Source: Yponomeuta sedellus
Lineage: Eukaryota > Arthropoda > Insecta > Lepidoptera > Yponomeutidae
Direction of reading: 5' to 3'
NCBI GenBank assembly: GCA_934045075.1
Contig: OW203722.1
Coordinates: 14,260,796-14,324,795 of the forward strand
DNA length: 64,000 nt
Below, piece after piece: positions 53,156 to 64,000 of this stretch (position 1 is its first letter; each line of letters opens with the position of its first letter). The position numbers and the translations under genes were made by a program. The notes under the pieces were generated by a model. The model saw only the letters and a list, made by a program, of their open reading frames with translations, did no database searches and was not told where the DNA came from.

Positions 53156-56100
53156 GGAGCAACTCGATGGCTGTAAGTCTGCATACTACAAGATCTCACA
53201 TTTATTCCCTATATTTTATATTTAATTGCTGTTTTACAAAGCTTAACATTTTTTGCTAAACCAGTATTTGACAATTCGTTATTTTATGTTAAATTTCATG
53301 TTATGTTTTAGTCTGATTTTTGCTCTATCCATTTGCTGTGAAATGATGGCTCGGGTTATACAGCGTTAAGTATTTTTTTCTGAATTTCATGGCATTTCAT
53401 TTAGTGTTTCACTGCACTTGGGTAGATCTATCAAGTCATTATTTCCAAAGTACTAAATACTTACGTATTTTTTGGGTTTGTTTTCATCTCTCATTTTTAT
53501 GTGGTTGCATTTAGTTATAGATACTGAAAATCCAAAGTTTAGTCTGTAATTCAATTTCTATTGTTTTTATTTGTCTAAATTTAACAGCTGTTATGGTTCC
53601 TAGTTCGAGTGAAGTAATTACATGTCAATTAGGGGACTGCGTGAGAGTGTCGCCTCAGTTTCAGCATTGATTTGTTTTATTTGCGGACACGATGTAACAT
53701 GCAAGACGTTTCTCGGTAGATACACGCGAACGCACAATTGAGTTCTTCTAATATAAATTTCGACCAAAGGAGGCGACACCAGAATAACGTGCCATCTAGT
53801 TTAGGTTAATCTCGTATACAATATTATATATTGTCCGTTAAAATATATTTACCATTTACAGAATTCTGCGTCTATACAAAATGTTTTTCATGTATGTATG
53901 TACTCTTGTTTTGAGAGCCTCTTGCATATTAACGAATTTTCGTTGTGTAGGAGATTGCATCAAAATATTGGTTCCAAATTATTATAAATACAATTGAACC
54001 ATTAAACAATTTCAATGTTGAATTAATAATATTCGCTGTAATTTTTAAACCTGGCAATAAATCGTGAATTTTAACTTTTGGATAGTTGTATAAAAAGTAG
54101 TATAAAGTCTTTGCATGGCAAAGTCATATGAAACAAGTCTAGATCTAGTGGTTGGATGTAGCTATTTACAATAATGATTATTATATCACCTTGAATTTTT
54201 AAAACTTTGTTCAGCAGTATTTAGTAGCGTTGCCTTTAGTAAATACCTGCCTGTAAATATTCCAACTGTTGTCACAACAGGCGTCACAAATAAAAGAGCA
54301 AAGTTTCAACTATTCAAATTTTAATATTTAGTACTATCTACACACTAAATTATACCAGTGATTAGTTCCTTTTTACATTGTTAAACAATTTCTTTATCGT
54401 TTTACAATTCAACCCGATTGATTTTTTGTCAAGAGCTATTATTATTATTATGATATTGCCATTGCAGAGTCTTCATTCCTAATGTTAAAAATATTCTCAT
54501 AATGTTTGCCGAACGTAATAATATTATATTATATACATAATTATGTATTTTTATACATGACAATTCATATTATTCAAAATTCCAGGATTTTTTTAATATT
54601 CTGAGCTATAATATTAGATATTACAAAAGTAAATTTGTTTGATATTCACATACAAAGTCAAGTATCTGAACATACAATGTTAACAGATTTTCACAAATCC
54701 AAAGGTGATTAGGTTAGTTGGTATTTCACCAAAATGGTAGTAGGTATATTAGTCATCAGGGTATGAAACGTTATGCGTAAATGACATCAAATAAAATAAA
54801 TGGCCTGCTAAAATAAATGCTTATTAAAACGGGTACTTCAAATTCTTTTGTATGCGCATTTGATGTCTTCCAAGTTTCAAATTATTTTTAAATATAGGCT
54901 TGTCGAAACGGATGTTTCTTTCAATGATTCAACAAAGTAACTATCTTATAACAAAGTGGCGTTTTGAATTAATCCTAGCACGGTAGTTTCATAACCATTG
55001 CTTCGTTAAAGTGTCAGTCATTTGTATGTTGTGGTAGTGGCAGTACTTAAAGCTGAAATGAACCTATCCCGACCTGACCACTGAGTGTGATATTGTGGAT
55101 AACCATTTATTCATGTTGACTCTTAATTATTCAGTGCTCTCTATTTATTGCGATAACAAACATGCATTTTAATTTAAACACATGTAAGTATGAACATTTT
55201 TAAGTGAAAATCTGTTATCAATAAATGTCACATCATGCCACTAAAAAAATTAATGTGTAGCATATACCTATCTAACAATATTACGAAGTCATAATATCGT
55301 AAATCCCTTATTGTTATTGTAGCAGTGGTGTGGTAGAAAGTATGAGATTTATGTACTTAATTAGTAATATTAATTTTGTTACGGGATAGAAACAGGTTGC
55401 CCGAGTTATGAGTATTTATCAACACTGGATGTGATACAGCAATAATAGAGAGACTATGTTGCAACATGTTAGGCTTGACTCAGTAAAGACACTGCGTAGT
55501 TCAGCGACGTAGTCAGTTATTGCCATTGTAGGTTTAACTTTGGCACACCGGGGTCGGAATCCTTTTATCGAGTAGTGAGTAACTTTTGGGTTTATTTTTC
55601 ATATTGTTTTTAAGTTATTGTTTCAGGATTTTTGTCCCGATAGCATTAGGGAATTTTATTTTCTTTATTTTAACTAGGTTTATTAATTAATAAACGAGTC
55701 TACATACCCCTCACATTTGAGCAGGTGTGATTTAATACTCTAATTTTGTCGTTTTACTGTTTTTGTTTTAACGTATATGTATGTTCTGGCCTATATTAAA
55801 ATAGTATTTTGGCCAGTGTGTTTAGGCCTTTAGAGTTACGAATTTTTACTGCCAAATTATTTTCTTACTATATTTGTGCATGCACATAGTAATTATTTTA
55901 TTGTATGATATTTGTAAAGATTGATTAGTTACTAATTGTTGCCAATTTTGTTTTATTAATATTCAGGGTTTTAATATTAATGTTCAATTCTTAATTTGTT
56001 GTCATTGATCAAAATTATTGTGTGTTAGTGAAGTAGAATAACCAAAATAGAAGTTATTTAATGCCCCAAAGGGAGCGTTTGACGCTAATGATACTGCTTT

Positions 56101-59100
56101 AGGGTTGCATAAAAATTATTAAAAAGTGGTGTGATAAGTTTTGGATAATTTTACAAATTTTACTATTTTTATGTGTGAATTCCAATTTAATAAATTTAAA
56201 GTTAAAATATCAGAAAATGTGTAATTTTTCATATGATTGCAATAATATTTATTTTATCCTCATGATGAAAGTATTATGTATTATTATTTTATCTAATTAC
56301 TGAACCATCGATCTTGCATTAATTTTGGTGATATCTTGTCGACATGTTTCCTTTGTTCTTGCCATATATCTAATGTAGATGTCAGTGTAGATATTTTTTG
56401 TAGTGGTTAGTATTTTTCAATTGGATATACACAACAGTATCACATGTTTGCCTATATCGTGGTGTTGTTTAGAGATGTTTATTAGGGCGCGGGTGCGGGT
56501 GCAGGTGGCGGGCGCAGGGGCTGGTGGAAATGGCAATGCGCCGGCGCCGGCCGCCCGCCGCCCGGCTGTATATTGCTGTAGCGAGTAAGCACTCTGTCAT
56601 AGGATCGTGGCAGGTCAAATGGTATATTTTGTCCATTGACGTCACTCGATAATAATTGTATCATTAGTACATTACAGTAGCCTTTCTCGGGAATCTTAAA
56701 AGTTACCTATATACACTTTAAAAGCAATTTTGGTAAAATTATATTTCTCTTGAATCTATATTCCCTTATGTATCCAGCAATAAAATTTTCATCAGTAGTT
56801 GTAGGGGGTCACTTTAGCTGGCATTTAAATTTGCGCACTCTGTTGGCGCGCTCGTGTGTCTCCATGTAATGCATTAGTTAGATGGTGTATATCAGCGGGC
56901 AGCTGTTGGGTGGGAGTGCATATTCGATGCCAGGTACTGTGATAGTCGTAGGGTTCGCAGCGCACAAGGTGAGCTCTCATGTTACCTCCCTATTGGAGGT
57001 GGGCGTATTGCCTATATTGCGGCACCAAGCACAGATTCTATTACAGGAGGAAGAACGTGGCAGTGCCCATTTACTTAAATTCACAGTTTTAACAAAAGAC
57101 GAGCAAAATCACTTGTTTGTGGGTGGCGGATAACCAATCGGTTTCATCTCGATCAGCTCGGTAATTGGTTTAAAAGGATGACGTTGTCCTCACCCACTAT
57201 AAAGATGGTTTCCACCGATTTGAAGACACAATATTAATAAAATAAGGTTGTGAGCTCTATTCACATTGAAATTTTAAGCCACATTTGTGCTTGTGCAATA
57301 AATATCACAGTTTGGATCTAGGCTTGTAAATTATTATAGAATATATACATTGTTGAGCTGATTATAAAAATTTAATATATTATTATACCATTTAAATATT
57401 GTTAAAGAATTCTAATTGCATTCCACATCTTAGAGTGAACGAATTTGAGATAACAATATTAAATCTACATTTTTTTACAATGTAGGGTTATTAGCAGTTG
57501 CCAATGTTTTTTCCTTTAGTCAGTAAAAGTACAAATATTTTAATATACATTTCTTGGTATTTACGTATTGTAGCGATCTAATTTTTAATTGAAAATATAT
57601 ACTTTAAGCATAATTTTTGTTCACATAGAGCGGCCATTTCGACATTTTCATCCCACAAATTTTTCAGTAAATACCGATAATAAATATAACAAACATATCA
57701 TTCTGAATTGACTCAGTTTTCTGTTATGAATTAGCTCCAACTTCCGTTAGTTCCTTGCTCTGGTTAGATGTACGGTAAAATGGCTATTTCGATTTTCAAA
57801 TTAGTTTTAAGTATATTCTAGGTTTTACTGTATTAAGTTTCTTGTCATTTTTTATGTTGAAATGTAAAATTTATTGTAATATTTAGTTTGTCTACAATGC
57901 ATGTATAAGTGCATATTTGATTTCGTTCCAAAGATTTCTTTAATTATTTTATTTTTTATTCTTCTCTTATAAAATGACATTGTGGTATGCGCAACGGTAT
58001 GATGATACTAGGATTAACACGATTTTTTTCTGTAGAGTTGGTGCAGCCGAGCAAATCTCTACTATATTCTCGTAAGAATATATTGCTCAATACTTAATTT
58101 AACTCTTAAAAGTATTTTAAAGTGACTTAGTTGTCCACATTCAATATTTTGGATGTAGTGGACTTAAAACACGAAATATTATATCTACCAGACAATACCC
58201 TCCGTAAATATTTGAAACAATGTAAACGTTGAAGTTTTATGATAGATGTAGGTAGTTATATGCCTTCACAGGGCGGCTTGCTGCGGACTTGCAAGCTATG
58301 GGGGGAACAGGGAGCCATGACACAGGGACCCCATGCGTCGACCCTTTACACCTCGGCACCAACCCGGAAGATGTCGAGGCATGGGCTCCTCTGTGCGATG
58401 GTGTCAACTGTTGTGTGCACTATGTTGCCCCATTGTCAACGAAAATTGTTATGTAACCCATACAGGAGTCTCAGCTGCATTGTGCCTAGATCTTAGAAGT
58501 TATCAAAGTAGAATTATAATCTCAGATATTTTGGCTCTTTAAAATATTCCATGATATTATTTTGTTTTTCATGAAAATGTATTTACATTATATACATAAC
58601 TTAGTACTATTGTATACATGAATATACATTGCGTGGTTTGTTAATTTTATTGTATCTAATTATAAGATGCCCAACTGGTTTTAATGTCTGTCCGTACGCG
58701 AACGATGTAGGAGGAATTGAGTAAAGTGTACAGATACCAATTATAATGTATTAACTGTGTTACCTGTAGTGTGAGAAGTTTGTGGACAGTGTTTATTTGT
58801 TTTTAACTAGTTGCACATCTTACTTTGACCAAATTTGGTATACCGCTGAAGTTACTGAAAATGGGGCGAAGTAGCCCCCCATTCTTCTTCGTTTAGAAGA
58901 TTAGGCATTTTCTCGTGACATTAGCGGTTTCGTAATAATAATTATAAGTTTATTATTGTGAATTGTGGCCAGGAATAACAACAGCGCAGCAGTCTATTTC
59001 AGAGCCTGCTTAAAATATATTTTTGTCATGATTTTATTTAGGTATATACATGTTATTATTCACATATTACAGTTTTCTCAATACATATTAGCTTGTATTT

Positions 59101-59240
59101 TAATTAAGAAATAATCATATTTAACATTGCCAGGTGATCAGCAACCTGCACTTTAAATATTTTTGGAAACTATTGAACTTAAATTGTACTGACTTTATAA
59201 ATATATTTACTTCAATAAAGATTTTCCATGCCACTACAAA
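53156..59240 (+). other. Probable long 3' UTR of the TRIM-NHL gene
   Basis: After the stop there are 6 kb with no coding gene and, unlike the rest of the window, no transposon that I can recognise. It ends at the AATAAA at 59214. It holds two Pumilio-type sites (TGTAAATA 54252, TGTAGATA 56386) and a GC-rich patch (56487-56580) in AT-rich surroundings. Short ORFs here (56882-57133, 58239-58496) show no domain. Internal AATAAA signals could give shorter forms. UTR status is inferred from position. Confidence 0.5.
59214..59219 (+). promoter_or_regulatory. Poly(A) signal, probable end of the TRIM-NHL transcript
   Basis: AATAAA 6.06 kb after the stop and 141 bases before the facing AMDHD2 stop codon. 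Confidence 0.45.
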
Positions 59241-59247
59241 TTCTGTT

Positions 59248-59253
59248 TTTATT
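59248..59253 (-). promoter_or_regulatory. Poly(A) signal of AMDHD2
   Basis: AATAAA on the minus strand 107 bases after the AMDHD2 stop. Confidence 0.6.
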
Positions 59254-59359
59254 TTCTTGATAGTCACCAAATAAAAGAGCTTACTAGTGTCCAATAAAAT
59301 ATATTTCTGATTTCGAATATAAAAATTAACAACATACGAGATAGGTACACAATCACAGA

Positions 59360-62349
59360 TCAATCGACTTTTCTAAAGACACATTCGCCGGCTATCCAAG
59401 TGGAGATGACTTCTAAACTATTCCGGTGCAGCATAACAAAATCTGCGTCGCAGCCGAAGTTGAGGCGCCCCTTGCGGTGCTCGATGGCCAGCGCCTGCGC
59501 AGGGTGGAGTGAGGCGGCCTCCAGTGCATACTCCAAAGAACACTCTGCAAAGAAAACCAAAACATTTGGTAATTTCGTCTCGCAAAAACCCCCAATTTCA
59601 CAAATGGTCTGTTTTCTCAAATCGTCTCAATCTGTAAACTTATTTTCTGTTTAGTTTTCTTGCAAGATGCGCTTGCTTGCAAGCAGATCTGTTGTTATTT
59701 TTCAACATATCTGCTTTTCGCTTTTACGTCTTTTATAGCAACCTGCAAAGCGGCGACCAGACAATAGGCGTAACGACATTATCAAATAAAAAAAGATTTA
59801 ACGATATTAAGGGAAAAAATACTCAATTAATTTTATAAAAAAAGAGATTAACAATATTTTCAATAAAATAAAAGATTACTGCTTTCAGCCCAATTTCAGC
59901 CATTTTGACAGTAACACCCATCGTACCGCGTGACATCACGCTAAAGTTAAAGGGAAAATAAAGAATCCCATGACACTATTGTTAGTGCCAAGCAGTAGTA
60001 CCTTAGGAAAGAAATGGATTATGTCTACTTTCGCTTATCCATCATTTTTCCCTTTACCAGGCAGTGGTGTAATGGTTGCCAACTTAAATTGAACCATACC
60101 AATGTTTATCCTTTTGTTCTTCTTTATAACCAGTGAACTTAGTCTAGTCCTGCCCGTTAAAGATAAAGTACCTATTGCACAGCAGGAGTGGGCTAAAAGA
60201 AATTAAAGACATCCGGACCGCAAACATACGCGACTGTATAGAGGAGCAGGTGGAACATTTATTTTACGTACCTGTACATTGTCTAAAGATGCGCACGCAC
60301 TCGTCGAGTGCCGCCGTACTGCCGCAAAGAGTCTTGGTTCCAGATACGTAGGCTCGGCCGCCCTCCACTACCACGGCCTGCGGGCCAATCCGGTAGTTGC
60401 CGTCACTGAGCCCCTGTGCGGCCACCGCGTCGCTCACGAGTATTAAACCTGGAATACGACTATTTAAGCTAGATACTCAACGACGCATTGTTCCTCGTGA
60501 TCGGACATACGTCCGGCCACAGCATTATAGTTTTAAAAACCTATTTTAGAGGCTAAAATCTCATGAGATCCATAATGGATCTGGTCAATGGATTTACTGA
60601 GATTGAAGGAAAATTCCACTCATGCCGGGATTCGAACCCGCGACCTCTGGCTATACGTGCCAGAGGTCGCGGGTTCGAATCCCGGCATGGGTGGAATTTT
60701 TAGCCTCTAAATAGGTTTTTAAATTGTCATTAGCACGGGTTAGTGCATTAAAAATAAATATACCTAGGTAAGCATTATAGTTTTTCTACTAAGAATAGTA
60801 TCAAATGTTTTAGGATTGCAACTTGTTAATTACAATCGTTTGATCTCGTTACACACAGGTTACCAATTTATGTTTATTGTGTAGGATTGTATTTGCGTGT
60901 ATTTATCAGTGTAGTGTATTTAAAAAAAGGCAAATAAAAATTAATTTTTAAAATAATCCGCATAAATGCTCTTGAGCAACTTGGCGTCGCACAGGAATTA
61001 GTGACATCACTGGTTAGTAAACAAAAATGTCAAGTCAACTCTCAGGTTCTCAGATAGCAATATTTACTAAGCTGTGACGTCATTATAGATACGAACAATC
61101 TTGGCCTAGTTTTATCATGTCATTGTTTTTTATGGGTTTAAAACTTCTAATTGATACAAATGTTTATAATGAATATTTTTTGTTCACGCTGTCAAATAGC
61201 CTATTAGTAAGTACCTACCATAGTTGATTTTGCCATTTGAATTAAGTCGCCGCGTCGAAACACGAAAAGTCCTTAACACCATAGTAATGTTTTTATCTTT
61301 ACGTCAAAATAAAAGCAGCCGAGTCGTGCCTCTGCAAAGAGACCCGAGGCGCCGCATCAGCTTCCGGAAGCGTTATTATATTGCACACAGAGGGCGCTAT
61401 ATTTTTTCTTTGGCTATAGTTAGCTCAATACGTCTCCTAATCTAATAAAAAGAAACTCTTGCACTACTCTCTGTTTATACAAAGATATGCATAAAGTAAA
61501 AAATCACGTCTCTGGTGCAAAGGACCGACTTCCGAGCGATCTTGTTAACCTATCAAGTAAATAATTGATTTTAATTCTATGAAATATATAAAAAAAATTA
61601 TTATAGACACTGAAAAGACAATTTTCAGGTTTGTGTCATTTCAATACGACTTTGTGTGTGAGATGCTTACACTACAGAAAAGAGATACCTATTATGAATC
61701 AGGAAACAAAAAATATTTCAACGAAAATAATTACATTTGTGAATGACAATGTAATCCGCTGTTTTCAGGTCGTGTGGTAATTGAGAAAGTGACAATAAAA
61801 ATGCTCCACACCGACCCCTTTCTCAAATCATCCTAAATCTAATACATAAATTGGTACCTGTGTAACGAGATCAAATGAGTGTAATTTAACAGTGAGTGAT
61901 CTGTCAGGATCGTGGCAAGTGGCAGTCCCTGGTCTCTGCCTACACCTCTGGGATACAGGCGTGAGGTTGTTATGTTAGAAAAAATACACGAAGAATTGAA
62001 AAATTATCACTTTCTGAGTACTTATTAAAAACAAACGAAAAATCTGATCAGATTTTTCAGACTCAGATAGCCTGTTATATTATCGTACGACCGAAAAAAA
62101 TTATATTGCCACCTATACGAGTAGTATGGCGAAAATATATTATTAACTGTACATTGGTTTCTGCTACATACACAAAATAATGAAATAAATAAGGATACTT
62201 TGGTCTCGTGTACCTTTTTGGTTGGTTCTGCATGCTATCCTCAAAGAAGCTGGGTGGGTATGAATACCATCTGATATGATCCCATAAAAGACCTGCTTCT
62301 CTGTTGATGAGGCCAGCAGCCCCACTAAACCAGGGTCCCGATGGTGGAA
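59360..62349 (-). CDS. AMDHD2: N-acetylglucosamine-6-phosphate deacetylase, last three exons
   Basis: Exons 62349-62214, 60448-60272 and 59544-59360 join in phase and encode the C-terminal 166 residues. The gene's start lies beyond base 64000. [66 protein letters not shown] and [10 protein letters not shown] match the NagA/AMDHD2 family in order. The D in VSDA is the catalytic aspartate of the amidohydrolase fold, and HTHP contributes substrate contacts. The enzyme removes the acetyl group from GlcNAc-6-phosphate, feeding amino sugars back to glucosamine-6-phosphate and so bearing on chitin precursors and UDP-GlcNAc. About 240 N-terminal residues (metal-binding histidines) are off the window. 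Introns hold SINE and LINE debris. Confidence 0.93.
60533..60762. repeat. Two tRNA-like SINE pieces in inverted arrangement
   Basis: A minus-strand piece (60540-60661) meets a plus-strand piece (60655-60762) inside the anticodon region, giving the palindrome CGCGACCTCTGGC ... GCCAGAGGTCGCG. The plus piece continues through GCCTCTAAATAGG to the 3' end CACGGGTTAGTGCATTAAAA, also seen at 63192. Lies in the AMDHD2 intron. Confidence 0.8.
60763..62213. other. AMDHD2 intron with one LINE/SINE tail
   Basis: No exon seen. 61897-61970 is a plus-strand copy of the 16180-16341 family (GTCAGGATCGTGGCAAGTGG, CAGGCGTGAGGTT). The rest is AT-rich and without recognised content. Confidence 0.5.
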
Positions 62350-62587
62350 CTGGAATAATAAAATACAAATTATGTAATAAATTTAAAAAGTAAGCAAAGT
62401 AGGTAAAGATTTGTTTATTGCTCATCATAACTTAATTTTAGATACATTTTCCGGCGGCACTCACACCAAGTGACCTCGAATTGTGTGGTATTGTGAGTAC
62501 CAGTTTCTTGCCGAGCAATGCGACATTTCTACAGAGGTGGTGGCAGGAGCGCCACTATGATAACATTCTTACATAGGTACATACGTA

Positions 62588-62652
62588 CATAACCTCACGC
62601 CTGTATCCCACGATCCTGACAGATCACCTTCGCTTCGTCAACGTTTACAAGT
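62588..62652 (-). repeat. LINE tail or SINE fragment, minus strand
   Basis: CATAACCTCACGCCTGTATC and ACGATCCTGACAGATCACCT are the inverse of the 16180-16341 family, with the central part missing. It is followed by TACATA units, as at the 3' end of the family. Confidence 0.65.
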
Positions 62653-62772
62653 CGTGACATTATTTTTGTTATTACTATGTTAAGTGCCGAACGTGGTCAT
62701 CCAGGGGCCTATTTCATAGAACTACGATTCGTAGTTTAGTATGACAACAATTTGATTAACACATATAATATA

Positions 62773-63715
62773 CAGGGCGTCCCAAAGTTATGGGCCATGA
62801 AGGGAAAGTACCTTAAATATCGTAGATAGGGTATTTCGCTGAAAGAAGACTTTATGTTATTTTTAAAAGTTAGTAATTCTGCATTCAAAGATTTTCAAAA
62901 AATTACTTGTCTTGTCTGGGAATCGAACCGACTTAAATAAAAAAAAAACACCCCTACTTTTACGATGCCAATCGAAAGAATGGCCAAAAACTAATAACTC
63001 TTCTTAAGTAACATAGTATTTTAAAAGAAAGGAACAGCGTGAAATTAATCATTTTAATCAAATTAAAACATACATGAAACTGCCGTAGGTAGTCAATTAT
63101 GTTGAAAATTAAAAATGAAAATCAACAGGCAGCGGACTCATTAAAAGATTGACGATTTGCGTAATTATACTATTTTTATTTTTAATGCACTAACCCGTGC
63201 TAAGGAACAAATTTAAAAACCTATTTAGAGGCTCAAAATTTCACCCATGCCGGGATTCGAACCCGCAACCTCTGGCTATCCGTGCCAGCGCTCTACCAAT
63301 TGAGCCAATGGGCGACTTGCGTAAGACAAGAGGGATCACATTTTTGAGCATTTAATTAATTCATTAATTAATTTACGAAAAAAATACCCACTTCATTGAC
63401 TCCGTCAGTTTCATGTATGTTTTTAATTTGATTAAAATGATTAATTTCACGCTGTTCCTTTCTTTTAAAATACTATGTTACTTAAGAAGAGTTATTAGTT
63501 TTTGGCAGTTTTTTCGATTGGCATCATAAAAGTAGGGGTTTTTTTTTTAATTTAAGTCGGTTCGATTCCCAGACAAGGCAAGTAATTTTTAGAAAATCTT
63601 TGAATGCAGAATTACTATCTTTTAAAAATAACATAAAGACTTCTATCAGCAAAATACCCTATCTACGATATTTAAGGTACTTTCCCTTCATGGCCCATAA
63701 CTTTGGGACGCCCTG
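62773..63715. mobile_element. Long-armed MITE with TA duplication
   Basis: Arms of about 310 bp: CAGGGCGTCCCAAAGTTATG at 62773 and its inverse complement ending at 63715, flanked by TA on both sides. Arms stay nearly identical through TAAGAAGAGTTATTAG and GGAACAGCGTGAAATTAA. The centre holds a tRNA-like SINE (63192-63325). CAG ends and TA targets fit Tc1/mariner. No transposase. Confidence 0.85.
63192..63325 (-). repeat. tRNA-like SINE, copy 4, inside the MITE
   Basis: On the minus strand: CAATTGGTAGAGCGCTGGCA, GGGTTCGAATCCCGG, GCCTCTAAATAGG and CACGGGTTAGTGCATTAAAA. It starts at the tRNA-like part, without the 60 upstream bases of the 45370 and 51140 copies. Confidence 0.8.
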
Positions 63716-63717
63716 TA

Positions 63718-64000
63718 TAGAATAAGAAGTAGACTGCTACGCAGGCAATGTATCTCGAATTGAAGTAGGTAATAGACAAATTGTATTTTTATGAAACACG
63801 GTCTTGATATACATAGCGGCTCTTCATTTATTACGTGAAAATAAACAGCGTAAGGGCATTTTTTAGCTACTTTTGGACTCTCCTCTTACCTCTCTCTACG
63901 AAATACAAAACCCCGTATCAAATTAAATAGACTTGGGTCCCATATAGTTTCACGATTCTTACATATAAAATTCTTTGTTACAGAGAAACATGTTTTTGTA
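63718..64000. other. Window end, nothing recognised
   Basis: No ORF, exon or repeat that I can support. The remaining AMDHD2 exons must lie further upstream. Confidence 0.4.

Noticed and set aside
58239..58542. Small protein-coding genes in the 3' UTR (56882-57133, 58239-58496)
   Set aside because: No domain, no splice-linked exon, no codon signal, and they overlap in several frames.

Overview
The window looks like nuclear DNA of a lepidopteran insect. It is AT-rich and intron-rich, it is packed with class I and class II transposons, and it carries a dispersed repeat at 30927-31438 whose ends I recognise from moth and butterfly genomes. Two host genes can be read exon by exon. One is a TRIM-NHL gene of the brat/mei-P26 family on the plus strand (coding exons 36053-53155, 870 codons). 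The other is the last three exons of an AMDHD2 (N-acetylglucosamine-6-phosphate deacetylase) gene on the minus strand (59360-62349, 5' part beyond the window). They converge, and their poly(A) signals lie about 30 bp apart on opposite strands near 59214-59253.

Layout. 1-2310: the 5' part of a P-superfamily transposon with a THAP transposase, then a second THAP relic. 2902-8330: a decayed Copia element whose only LTR is split by a hAT-like MITE and whose body is split by another MITE. 8370-8968: a repeat fragment and a fold-back element. 9285-33550: three copies of one THAP-encoding element. Copies 1 and 2 stand head to head at 13458/13459. Copy 1 holds another THAP element (11136-13075). Copy 2 holds several small insertions. 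Copy 3 is split by a Jockey-type LINE (18456-22883) and by a Copia element (24060-33258), which itself holds a second Copia element (26628-30919) and a short retroposon (30927-31438).

34159-34399 is a solo LTR of the first Copia family. From about 35 kb the mei-P26 gene begins. Its last intron (41960-53050) holds two decayed copies of part of exon 8, a transposase fragment split by a piggyBac-like element, tRNA-derived SINEs, a DDE transposon with a 175-bp Helitron in its C-terminal codons, fold-back repeats, a THAP relic and a LINE fragment. The 6 kb after the mei-P26 stop has almost no recognisable transposons and is best read as a long 3' UTR. AMDHD2 follows, with SINE and MITE insertions in its introns and upstream.

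The main theme is a concentration of THAP-domain (P-superfamily) DNA: seven THAP-coding segments of four kinds in 50 kb, all broken. Many insertions were placed by their target duplications: 14 bp (16166/16342), 11 bp TAATAGAAAAT (LINE), 8 bp CTTGTTAC (nested THAP element), 8 bp GTTAATAT (hAT-like MITE), 5 bp TGCGG (Copia), 5 bp AAAAA (nested Copia), TTAA (piggyBac-like), TA, and A/T (Helitron). All exon calls come from reading splice sites and frames by eye. No database or alignment tool was used.
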